Translations under genes and position numbers: made by a program
Shown: piece after piece, positions 1 through 5,886 of the stretch
Layout of the letters: each line of letters begins with the position of its first letter
Numbering within the stretch: the stretch's first letter is position 1
DNA from: Rhodocyclaceae bacterium
Lineage (GTDB): Bacteria; Pseudomonadota; Gammaproteobacteria; Burkholderiales; Rhodocyclaceae
Length of the DNA stretch: 26,385 nt
Assembly: GCA_030682595.1 (NCBI GenBank)
Contig: JAUXNZ010000322.1
Coordinates: 1 to 26,385, forward strand
Direction of reading: 5' to 3'
Notes under the pieces: generated by a model
Database searches by the model: none
What the model saw: only the letters and a program-made list of their open reading frames with translations
Told to the model about the DNA's origin: nothing

Positions 1-780
1 GCCGTGCATGTGCAGACCGCCACGCACGATTTGATCTTCGATACCGGCCCGGGCTTTACCGCCGAGGCAGACAGCGGCAACCGCATCCTCGTGCCCTATC
101 TGCGTGCCGCTGGCGTGCAGCGACTCAATACGCTCTTTGTCAGTCACGCCGACAACGATCATGCCGGCGGCGCGGCTTCGCTGCTGGCGGCGGTGCCGGT
201 CGGCGCCTTCATGAGTTCCTTGCCCGAGTTTCATCCATTGCTGCAAAAGTCGGCGCTGGCGGAACGGCGCCGCTGCCTCGACGGCGACACCTGGGAATGG
301 GACGGCGTGCGCTTCCGGGTGTTGCACCCGACGCCCGCCGACTATGCCGGCAAGCGCACGACGAATGCCCTGAGCTGTGTGCTCAAGGTCGACAGTGCCC
401 ATGGCAGCGTGCTGATCCCCGGCGATATCGAGGGCGCGGCCGAGGCGGAATTGTTGGCACGGCATGGCGATGGCCTGCGCGCCGACATTCTGGTCGCGCC
501 GCATCACGGAGGCAAGCACACTTCCTCGGCCGCTTTCGTCGCCGCCGTCAGTCCCAGCGAGGTGATTTTTCCCGTCGGCTACCGCAATCGTTTCGGTCAC
601 CCGCGCCCGGAGATCGTCGCACGCTACGCCACCACTGGCGCACGTATGCATCGCTCCGACCATGGCGGCGCGGTGCGCGTCATGCTGAACGAATCTGGCC
701 GGCAGCTCGCTCATGAGCGCGAGGCGCGCCGCCGCTACTGGCACAATGCGCCTGTTGAAACCATCGAAAAGTTGCCATGA
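1..780 (+). CDS. comEC: ComEC/Rec2 competence protein, C-terminal metallo-beta-lactamase-like domain (5' truncated by window)
   Basis: The frame is open from the first base, so the gene begins outside the window and only about 260 C-terminal residues are visible. They form a metallo-beta-lactamase fold: FDTGPG, then the metal-binding HADNDHAGG motif (first His near visible residue 48), a PGDIEG segment and VAPHHGGKHTSS near the end, as in the exocytoplasmic C-terminal domain of ComEC, the inner-membrane channel for DNA uptake. The membrane-spanning competence domain would lie upstream. The final 4 bases overlap the next start codon (ATGA), so the hydrolase is probably co-translated. A stand-alone MBL-fold hydrolase is the alternative and cannot be excluded from this fragment. 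The gene contains one copy of a dispersed repeat at 243-269. Confidence 0.8.
   Translation, partial: AVHVQTATHDLIFDTGPGFTAEADSGNRILVPYLRAAGVQRLNTLFVSHADNDHAGGAASLLAAVPVGAFMSSLPEFHPLLQKSALAERRRCLDGDTWEWDGVRFRVLHPTPADYAGKRTTNALSCVLKVDSAHGSVLIPGDIEGAAEAELLARHGDGLRADILVAPHHGGKHTSSAAFVAAVSPSEVIFPVGYRNRFGHPRPEIVARYATTGARMHRSDHGGAVRVMLNESGRQLAHEREARRRYWHNAPVETIEKLP
243..269 (+). repeat. Dispersed repeat copy 1 (in comEC)
   Basis: This is a copy of a short repeat whose central part reads AAGTCGGCGCTGGCGGGACG in the best-preserved copies; here one base differs (GGAACG). It is read in the frame LQKSALAER. The other copies lie at 3543-3571, 13693-13717 (reverse), 16174-16198 and 18638-18666. Confidence 0.55.
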
Positions 781-1652
781 CCACGCCACGCTCATCCCAC
801 GTCCAATGCCTCAGTCCCGCTGGTTTTCACCGCATGGCCTATCTGGAGTGGGGCGACCCGCGCAATCCGCGCGTGCTGGTCTGCGTGCATGGGCTGACGC
901 GCTCCGGGCGCGATTTCGACTTTCTGGCAGCGGCGCTGGCGGCGGATTATCGCGTCGTCTGCCCGGATGTGGTCGGGCGCGGCATGAGCGACTGGTTGCG
1001 CGATCCGGCGCATTACACCACGGCGCAATATGCGGCCGACATGGTGACGCTGATCGCCCGGCTGGATGTGGCAGGCGTGGACTGGCTGGGCACTTCGCTG
1101 GGCGGCCTGATCGGCATGGCGCTGGCGGCGCAGGACGGCGCGCCCATCCAGCGGCTGATCCTCAACGATGTCGGGCCGGTGGTCGCCGCCGTGGCGTTGC
1201 GGCGCATCTGCGACTATCTCGGCCATCCGCTCGAATTTGCCTCGCTGGCCGAGGCCGAGGCCCACTTTCGCCAGGTGGCCGCACCCTTCGGCCAGCTGAC
1301 GGACGCCCAATGGCATCACCTGACCATGCATGTCGTCAAGGCCGCGCCGCATGGTCGGCTGGTGCTGCGCTACGACCCGGCGATTGCCGTGCCTTTCAAG
1401 GCGGTGATGGCGGCGCAGGGGGAAGACAAAGATATCGAACTGTGGCCGCTCTACGATGCGATCCGTTGTCCGACGCTGATCATTCGCGGCGAGAATTCCG
1501 ACCTGCTGACCCGCGCAACGGTGGTGGCGATGCAAGCGCGCGGGCCGCGCGCCCGTGCGGTGGAAATCCCCAAGGTCGGGCATGCGCCGATGTTCATGGA
1601 TGAAGCGCAGCTTGCCGTGGTGAGCGAATTTCTGCAAAGCGCCAAGGCGTAG
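777..1652 (+). CDS. Alpha/beta-fold hydrolase
   Basis: This 291-aa single-domain protein belongs to the alpha/beta hydrolase superfamily. The oxyanion-hole motif HG lies at residues 38-39 (VCVHGLTRSG), the nucleophile elbow GTSLGG puts Ser at about 107, and the other triad residues are probably Asp242 (ENSDLL) and His269 (KVGHAP). No signal peptide is seen, so it is likely cytoplasmic. Related proteins include esterases and C-C bond hydrolases; the substrate cannot be told from sequence. It starts inside the stop codon of comEC (ATGA overlap), so the two form one transcription unit, and it ends 23 bases before the 4.5S RNA gene. Confidence 0.85.
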   Translation: MTTPRSSHVQCLSPAGFHRMAYLEWGDPRNPRVLVCVHGLTRSGRDFDFLAAALAADYRVVCPDVVGRGMSDWLRDPAHYTTAQYAADMVTLIARLDVAGVDWLGTSLGGLIGMALAAQDGAPIQRLILNDVGPVVAAVALRRICDYLGHPLEFASLAEAEAHFRQVAAPFGQLTDAQWHHLTMHVVKAAPHGRLVLRYDPAIAVPFKAVMAAQGEDKDIELWPLYDAIRCPTLIIRGENSDLLTRATVVAMQARGPRARAVEIPKVGHAPMFMDEAQLAVVSEFLQSAKA

Positions 1653-1675
1653 CCGAACTTCTGCTAGACTTCGCC

Positions 1676-1775
1676 GTGGCGGGTCTCCCCGCATTGCAAG
1701 GTGGTGAATCGGGTCAGGGCCGGAAGGCAGCAGCCACAGCCATTTATTGCAAGTGCCGGGGGTCAGGCTCGCCAC
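1676..1775 (+). ncRNA. ffs: Signal recognition particle 4.5S RNA
   Basis: The region holds the conserved SRP RNA core GGTCAGGGCCGGAAGGCAGC with the GGAA tetraloop, inside a long hairpin whose outer arms are GTGGCG (1676 on) and CGCCAC (ending 1775). The size of about 100 nt and the absence of an Alu domain are typical of bacterial 4.5S RNA, which binds Ffh for co-translational membrane targeting. Proximity to dnaX is common in proteobacteria. A pyrimidine-rich stretch after 1775 may end the transcript. The exact ends are estimated from the pairing of the outer arms. Confidence 0.92.
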
Positions 1776-1876
1776 CTTTCACCTTGTTTCATGTTTCGTT
1801 ACAAACCGGATATAGACCGCTTACATCCGGGGCGCCTAATCTCTCCCGCCAAGCAGGCATTCACAAGGAGAGCAAC

Positions 1877-2425
1877 ATGAAACGCAATCACACAATCATC
1901 GCTGGTTTGATCGCCGCCGCCACCTTCAGTGGCGTTGCCCTGGCGCAGGGCGGCATGGGGCCGATGGGCATGGGTCAAGGCGGGCCGTGCGCGGGCATGG
2001 GGCAAGGTGGCCCGATGGCGCGCCAGGCAGCCATGAAGGTCGACCCGGCGCAACGCGCCGAGCGCCGCCTGGAAATGCTCAAGCTTCAATTGAAGCTGAC
2101 CGCCCAGCAGGAACCGCTGTGGCAGGCCTTCGCCGAAAAAGCCAAGAGCAAGGCCGGTCGTGGCATGCAAGCGATGCGTAACCAGGCCGCCGACCCGCAG
2201 TTGACCGCCCCCGAGCGCATGGCGCAGCGTCAGGCTCTGATGCAGGCGCACCTGGCCGCCATGACGGGCGTGCATGAGAGCTTCAATCGTCTCTATGACG
2301 CGCTGTCGCCCGAACAGAAAACCGTTGCCGACCAGCAAGCCGCCCGTATGGGGCCGGGCATGGGCGGTCCGATGGGCGGCGGTGGCCCGCGCGGGCCGGC
2401 CCGGGGTGTGCCGCCGCAAGGCTAG
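1877..2425 (+). CDS. Spy/CpxP-like LTXXQ-motif periplasmic protein, Met/Gly-rich
   Basis: This 182-aa protein has a Sec signal peptide (MKRNHTIIAGLIAAATFSGV then ALA|Q, cleavage near residue 23). The mature part has two LTXXQ-type motifs (LTAQQ and LSPEQ) in predicted helices, the hallmark of the Spy/CpxP family of periplasmic chaperones and metal-stress proteins. Both ends of the mature chain are rich in Met and Gly (MGPMGMGQGG type repeats and one Cys at the front, MGPGMGGPMGG at the back), which could bind soft metals such as Cu(I); that is inference. The start at 1877 is supported by AAGGAG eight bases upstream; the longer in-frame extension would run through the 4.5S RNA. It is probably transcribed separately from dnaX. 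Confidence 0.8.
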   Translation: MKRNHTIIAGLIAAATFSGVALAQGGMGPMGMGQGGPCAGMGQGGPMARQAAMKVDPAQRAERRLEMLKLQLKLTAQQEPLWQAFAEKAKSKAGRGMQAMRNQAADPQLTAPERMAQRQALMQAHLAAMTGVHESFNRLYDALSPEQKTVADQQAARMGPGMGGPMGGGGPRGPARGVPPQG

Positions 2426-2435
2426 GCGTTCCAAG

Positions 2436-2441
2436 CTAAAA
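2436..2441 (+). promoter_or_regulatory. Putative -10 element of dnaX
   Basis: TAAAAT lies 8 bases before the dnaX start codon, and no Shine-Dalgarno sequence is seen. This arrangement implies a very short leader or a leaderless dnaX mRNA. No convincing -35 hexamer was found. Confidence 0.35.
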
Positions 2442-2449
2442 TCGCGGGC

Positions 2450-4051
2450 ATGAGCTATCAGGTTCTTGCCCGCAAGTGGCGTCCCAAGTCTTTCGACACA
2501 TTGGTCGGTCAGGAGCACGTGGTGCGTGCGCTGACCCACGCGCTGGATCAGCAACGCCTGCATCACGCCTATCTCTTCACCGGCACGCGCGGCGTCGGCA
2601 AGACCACGCTGGCGCGCATTCTCGCCAAGGCGCTGAATTGCGAGACCGGCATTACCTCCACGCCTTGCGGCGTCTGTTCCGCCTGCCTGGAGATCGACAG
2701 CGGCCGCTTCATCGATTATGTGGAAATGGACGCCGCCTCGAATCGCGGCGTCGAGGACATGGCGGCCTTGCTGGAAAAGGCCGCCTACGCGCCCAACAGC
2801 GGCCGCTACAAGGTGTACATGATCGACGAGGTGCACCAGCTGTCCGGCCACGCCTTCAATGCGATGTTGAAGACGCTGGAAGAACCGCCGGAGCATGTCA
2901 AATTCATTCTCGCCACCACCGACCCGCAAAAAATTCCGGTGACGGTGCTGTCGCGCTGCCTGCAATTCAACCTCAAGCAGATGCCGCCCGCCGCCATCGT
3001 CGACCATCTGGCGCGCGTACTGGCGGCCGAGGGGGTGGACTGTGAAGCAACCGCATTGCGCCATCTGGCCAAGGCCGCCGCCGGCTCGATGCGCGACGCG
3101 CTTTCCCTGCTCGACCAGGCCATCGCCCATGGCGCGGGCCGCATCGAGGAAGCGGGCGTGCGGGCCATGCTGGGCACGGTGGGCGACGACCACCTGTTCG
3201 ACTTGCTCGACGGGCTGGCGGCCGGCGACATCCACGCCATGCTGGCCCTGGCCGCAACGATGGAAGAGCGCAGCCTCAGTTTCGATTCCGCATTGCAGGA
3301 ACTGGCCACGTTGTTTCATCGCATCGCGCTGGTGCAATTCGCGCCCACCGCCATTCTTGATGCGGCGGAGCGCGAGCGCCTCGCGCCCTATGCCGAACGC
3401 CTGGACGCCGAGTTTCTGCAACTGTGCTACCAGATCGCCATTCACGGCCGCGACGAACTGGCGCTGGCGCCCGACGAGGCCGCCGGGTTCGGCATGGTGC
3501 TGTTGCGTTTGCATGCCTTTCGTCCCGACAGTGCAAAAGTCGGCGCAAAAGTCGGCGCCAGCGGGACGGCGCAGTCGGCACGCTCCAGCATGGGGACGGC
3601 GCCGCCCGCCGTCATCGCGCCTGCCCCGACTACAACAGCACCTTTACCGGCACCGGCGCCGGCGCGAGTGCAGCTGGCACCCACGGACGACTGGCACGCG
3701 CTGGTCGCGCAACTGCCGCTCACCGGCATGGCGCGCCAACTCGCCCAGCATTGCGAACTGGCGAGTCTGACCGAAACCCAGATCACCCTGCGCCTGTCGC
3801 CGGTGCACAAACATTTGTCGCCGCAGCAGGAGAAATTGCAGGCCGAACTGCAAAAGCACCATGGCCGACCGCTGGCCCTGAGAATCGAGCTGACCGAGAC
3901 GGCCGGCGAGACACCCAAGGCGCGCGCCGACAACGAAAAGCGCGAACGTCAGGATCAGGCCATCGCCGCCATCGAAGGCGACCCCTTCGTGCGCGAGGTG
4001 TGCGACCTGTTTGACGCCAGCATCGACGAATCCACCATCAAACCCATTTAA
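2450..4051 (+). CDS. dnaX: DNA polymerase III subunit gamma/tau
   Basis: This 533-aa protein is the AAA+ clamp-loader subunit of the replicative polymerase. It opens with the family signature SYQVLARKWRPKSFDTLVGQ, followed by Walker A GTRGVGKT (45-52), a zinc module with Cys64, Cys73, Cys76 and Cys79, Walker B in YMIDEVHQ (123-130) and the sensor/arginine-finger region VLSRC (166-170). A low-complexity Ala/Pro/Thr linker (about residues 362-405) separates the ATPase and collar from a tau-type C-terminal domain that binds polymerase and helicase. The linker contains a dispersed DNA repeat. I see no A-rich slippery site like the one that makes gamma in E. coli, so full-length tau is the expected product. 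It is followed by ybaB after 10 bases. Confidence 0.97.
   Translation: MSYQVLARKWRPKSFDTLVGQEHVVRALTHALDQQRLHHAYLFTGTRGVGKTTLARILAKALNCETGITSTPCGVCSACLEIDSGRFIDYVEMDAASNRGVEDMAALLEKAAYAPNSGRYKVYMIDEVHQLSGHAFNAMLKTLEEPPEHVKFILATTDPQKIPVTVLSRCLQFNLKQMPPAAIVDHLARVLAAEGVDCEATALRHLAKAAAGSMRDALSLLDQAIAHGAGRIEEAGVRAMLGTVGDDHLFDLLDGLAAGDIHAMLALAATMEERSLSFDSALQELATLFHRIALVQFAPTAILDAAERERLAPYAERLDAEFLQLCYQIAIHGRDELALAPDEAAGFGMVLLRLHAFRPDSAKVGAKVGASGTAQSARSSMGTAPPAVIAPAPTTTAPLPAPAPARVQLAPTDDWHALVAQLPLTGMARQLAQHCELASLTETQITLRLSPVHKHLSPQQEKLQAELQKHHGRPLALRIELTETAGETPKARADNEKRERQDQAIAAIEGDPFVREVCDLFDASIDESTIKPI
3543..3571 (+). repeat. Dispersed repeat copy 2 (in the dnaX linker)
   Basis: GCGCAAAAGTCGGCGC is followed by CAGCGGGACGGCG. 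Compared with the rne copy at 18638-18666 there are two mismatches in 29 bases. The 5' half is itself doubled here (AAAAGTCGGCGC also at 3536-3546). It is translated as AKVGASGTA, a different frame from the other copies. Confidence 0.6.
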
Positions 4052-4061
4052 GGAAAACCCC

Positions 4062-4388
4062 ATGCTGAACAAAGGCGGCATCGCCAACCTGATGAAACAG
4101 GCGCAGAAAATGCAGGAAAACATGAGCAAGGCGCAGGAAGAGCTGGCCAATATCGAAGTCGAAGGCCAGTCCGGCGCCGGCGCCGTCAAGATCGTGATGA
4201 CCTGCAAGCATGATGTGAAACGCGTCACCATCGACGCCGCGGTCATGGATGACAAGGAAATGCTCGAAGACCTGATCGCCGCCGCGCTGAACGACGCCAA
4301 CCGCCGCGCCGAAGCGACGTCCCAGGAGCGCATGGGCTCCCTCACCGCCGGCCTGCCGCTGCCGCCGGGCATGAAGCTGCCGTTCTGA
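4062..4388 (+). CDS. ybaB: YbaB/EbfC family nucleoid-associated protein
   Basis: This 108-aa protein is a small dimeric DNA-binding protein that usually sits directly after dnaX, as here. Recognisable parts are the N-terminal helix GGIANLMKQAQKMQENM, the central VEGQSGAGAVKIVMTCKHDVKRV strand region (shown in part: EGQSGAGAVKI) and the C-terminal LPPGMKLPF. The start at 4062 is chosen because AAGGA precedes it and the family begins with M-L/F-x-K-G. In many proteobacteria recR follows; here the next codons, 10 bases after the stop, are the start of the LMW-PTP gene interrupted by the mobile element, so dnaX-ybaB-PTP was probably one operon before integration. Confidence 0.95.
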   Translation: MLNKGGIANLMKQAQKMQENMSKAQEELANIEVEGQSGAGAVKIVMTCKHDVKRVTIDAAVMDDKEMLEDLIAAALNDANRRAEATSQERMGSLTAGLPLPPGMKLPF

Positions 4389-4398
4389 GCCCGCAGCA

Positions 4399-4461
4399 AT
4401 GCCGCAGCGCATTCTTTTTGTTTGCATGGGCAACACAGATAGGATGCGGCTGTATTGCTGA
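4399..4461 (+). pseudogene. Orphaned 5' end of the LMW protein tyrosine phosphatase gene
   Basis: The reading frame from ATG 4399 gives MPQRILFVCMGN and then runs into element sequence, stopping at TGA 4459-4461 after 20 codons. Residues ILFVCMGN are identical to residues 7-14 of the intact LMW-PTP encoded from 17697. This is the original host start of that gene, cut off by integration within the P-loop codons. It lies 10 bases after ybaB, so it probably still receives dnaX-ybaB transcripts and makes only a short dead peptide. Confidence 0.9.
4414..4433 (+). repeat. attL core (left copy of the 20-bp direct repeat)
   Basis: CTTTTTGTTTGCATGGGCAA occurs here and again at 17718-17737, both times in the same frame of the LMW-PTP P-loop (encoding LFVCMGN). 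Outside the 20 bases the two copies diverge on both sides, apart from AT three bases to the left of the core. The repeat marks the left boundary of the element, and the tyrosine integrase sits just inside the other end. Confidence 0.9.
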
Positions 4462-4496
4462 TCTAGTCAGTCGCGCGACTTCATCATGAGTCGCGC

Positions 4497-4516
4497 GGAT
4501 ATCCTTCTGGATACAC
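4497..4516 (+). repeat. Left arm-type repeat (putative integrase/excisionase site)
   Basis: GGATATCCTTCTGGATACAC matches GGATACTCGTCTGGATACAC at 17603-17622 in 17 of 20 positions, in the same orientation. The last 11 bases are identical. It lies 63 bp inside the left core. AGTCGCGCG also occurs twice nearby at a 20-bp spacing (4469-4477 and 4489-4497). Confidence 0.55.
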
Positions 4517-4565
4517 CATCACCCCAAACGGCCTATCTTCGCGCGGGCATCCTCGACGTGCCTTG

Positions 4566-4895
4566 TCAGCGCGCAGCGCGCCGTTTTTTCTTCGATTCCT
4601 CTGACACCCGCAGCATCATCGTGGTGGTGACGGCGCTGGCGGTTTCGCGGGCCGTGGCGATGGTGGCCTCGAACTGCGCTTCTGGCATGGCGGCGTACTG
4701 CACATCCCACCGCTGCGCGATCTCAACAAAGCGCACCAGACGATCAAGCACAGCGGGCGCTGCACCCTGAAAATCAGGTGGGACAATTTGTCCCACCTGA
4801 AATTGGCTACCAGAAACCGCCTCCGCAGTCGCAGGCGTTCGCCGCAGAAACCGCCACCGTGGCGGGCGAAACAAAGCGTGCCCAGGGGGCAGCAT
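4566..4895 (-). CDS. Hypothetical phage protein, last gene before attL; start uncertain
   Basis: I do not recognise a family. The frame ends with a helical, protein-like segment (LVRFVEIAQRWDVQYAAM and then EAQFEATIATARETASAV) and a basic tail KKKRRAAR. The first in-frame ATG is at 4895 but has no ribosome binding site, and the first 30 or so residues look like read-through of another frame. A competing 40-codon frame starts at ATG 4929 with GGAG upstream and stops at 4807, just before the palindrome at 4774-4800. Either the gene starts later than drawn or a frameshift joins the two. The palindrome lies inside this reading frame (QFQVGQIVPPDFQ). Confidence 0.45.
   Translation of the reverse strand: MLPPGHALFRPPRWRFLRRTPATAEAVSGSQFQVGQIVPPDFQGAAPAVLDRLVRFVEIAQRWDVQYAAMPEAQFEATIATARETASAVTTTMMLRVSEESKKKRRAAR
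4774..4800. promoter_or_regulatory. 27-bp perfect palindrome (operator or terminator candidate)
   Basis: TCAGGTGGGACAA is followed by one base and then its exact reverse complement. On the minus strand, in the direction of element transcription, an 11-bp hairpin with an AAATT loop is followed at once by TTTT, so it may be an intrinsic terminator near the end of the packaging operon. The dyad is also perfect enough to be a protein operator. It overlaps the drawn 4566-4895 reading frame. Confidence 0.6.
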
Positions 4896-4931
4896 AGGGC
4901 AGCTGGGAGCGTGGGCATATCTTGCTCATAA

Positions 4932-5138
4932 TCACTCCGCTAGTTTTCCAAGCATCGAAACGGCAGCATTGTCCTTCGCTTCGCAGGCGGCGAGCAAGTC
5001 TGCGACCTCGATGCCGTACTCCTGTAGTTTGGCCGCGAATCTCCTGCGGAACTTGTTCATGGCCACCGCCTCGATCTGATAGGCGCGCTGGCGGGAAATA
5101 CCGAGTGCCAGCGCCACCTGGTCAAGGGTCGCCTGCAC
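4932..5138 (-). CDS. Small sigma-70 region 4-like helix-turn-helix protein
   Basis: This 68-aa protein has, at residues 5-31, a helix-turn-helix very like sigma-70 region 4.2: LDQVALALGISRQRAYQIEA followed by a basic stretch (NKFRRRF). Such stand-alone domains occur near phage packaging genes and may act as DNA-binding regulators. The start is GTG at 5138, two bases beyond the stop of the upstream 240-aa gene, which suggests translational coupling. The C-terminal half is acidic/helical with no recognised domain. It lacks regions 2 and 3, so it is unlikely to work as a sigma factor by itself. Confidence 0.65.
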   Translation of the reverse strand: MQATLDQVALALGISRQRAYQIEAVAMNKFRRRFAAKLQEYGIEVADLLAACEAKDNAAVSMLGKLAE

Positions 5139-5140
5139 GA

Positions 5141-5863
5141 TCAGGCGTCGGTCTCTTCCTGCACTGACTCGACAATATCGCCAGCCGCATTGCGCTCAAT
5201 CACGGTAACGGTCTTTCTGGTCGGCATGGCGGTAATTGCAACACCACTGATCTGGACCGGCGGCATGTTGATCTGCGCTTCCATGGTGACGGGCGTCGGC
5301 TCGACGTTGACGTTGATCACCGGCGCCGGGGGTGGCGCTGCCGACGTCGCGTCGCGTTCCGCCTGTTCCTCCATGAATACCAGCAACGCGGAAGTTAAAC
5401 GCTCATCGACTTGACGATACAGATCCAACTGCCGACGCTTCTCGTTGATCACGCTCCTTGACTGAATCCACTTATTGCGGCTTTCGCCGGCCTTGTTCAG
5501 TAATTCAGCGACTCGATGCGATTGATCCACCAGAATCAGTCGTTTGTTGTGGTCGCGGCGATACTCCTCGGTATCGGCTAGTGCCTTCGCCCGCTCCTTC
5601 AGGCTTTCAACACTGGACAGGAGGGCGCCCTCACTTTCGGTCAATGCGGCAATGTCTCCCTCCAATTTGCGGATACCCAAGCGAATATCTTTCAAGATCA
5701 CCTGTTGAAATAGCGCGCCATCGCGGGCGATGATGCGCTGATATTGATTCGTACCGTGCCAGAGTAGTTCGCAGATCGCTTTGCGGATTGGGTCGTCAAG
5801 GTGGCGCCCCAATTCGGCGCGGTAGTCGTCCTGCTTGTATTGGATATCAGGGAACACGTTCAT
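5141..5863 (-). CDS. Coiled-coil phage protein of unknown function
   Basis: This 240-aa protein follows the large terminase gene after 23 bases and is preceded by AAAGGA. Residues about 60-170 are strongly helical and charged (LEGDIAALTESEGALLSSVE and similar), predicted coiled coil. A Pro/Val linker (PPPAPVINVNVEPTPV) leads to a compact C-terminus, KTVTVIERNAAGDIVESVQE, which resembles the last strand pair seen at the ends of several phage head-associated proteins; that likeness is from memory and weak. No catalytic motif is visible. It could be a scaffold, terminase accessory or regulator. Confidence 0.7.
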   Translation of the reverse strand: MNVFPDIQYKQDDYRAELGRHLDDPIRKAICELLWHGTNQYQRIIARDGALFQQVILKDIRLGIRKLEGDIAALTESEGALLSSVESLKERAKALADTEEYRRDHNKRLILVDQSHRVAELLNKAGESRNKWIQSRSVINEKRRQLDLYRQVDERLTSALLVFMEEQAERDATSAAPPPAPVINVNVEPTPVTMEAQINMPPVQISGVAITAMPTRKTVTVIERNAAGDIVESVQEETDA

Positions 5864-5886
5864 GATTTTGTCCTTTCGTTTTTGGG

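Noticed and set aside
1799..3514. A 571-codon open frame on the minus strand opposite the LTXXQ gene and dnaX
   Set aside because: It is a product of high G+C: it reads as His/Gln/Arg-rich sequence without domains and lies fully opposite well-recognised genes.
3520..3680. Programmed frameshift site in dnaX for a gamma form
   Set aside because: AAAA occurs twice but no slippery heptamer of the A-AAA-AAG type and no early stop plus hairpin arrangement is seen; the A runs belong to the dispersed repeat.
4566..4592. GC-rich inverted repeat followed by T6 on the plus strand as a terminator for host transcripts entering the element
   Set aside because: The arms GCGCGC lie one base apart, so only a short stem with a tight loop can form, and the bases also code for the KKKRRAAR tail of the minus-strand gene.
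4774..4800. LexA box for SOS control of the element
   Set aside because: The dyad TGGGACA-TGTCCCA does not match the CTGT-N8-ACAG pattern, and no LexA-like gene is present.
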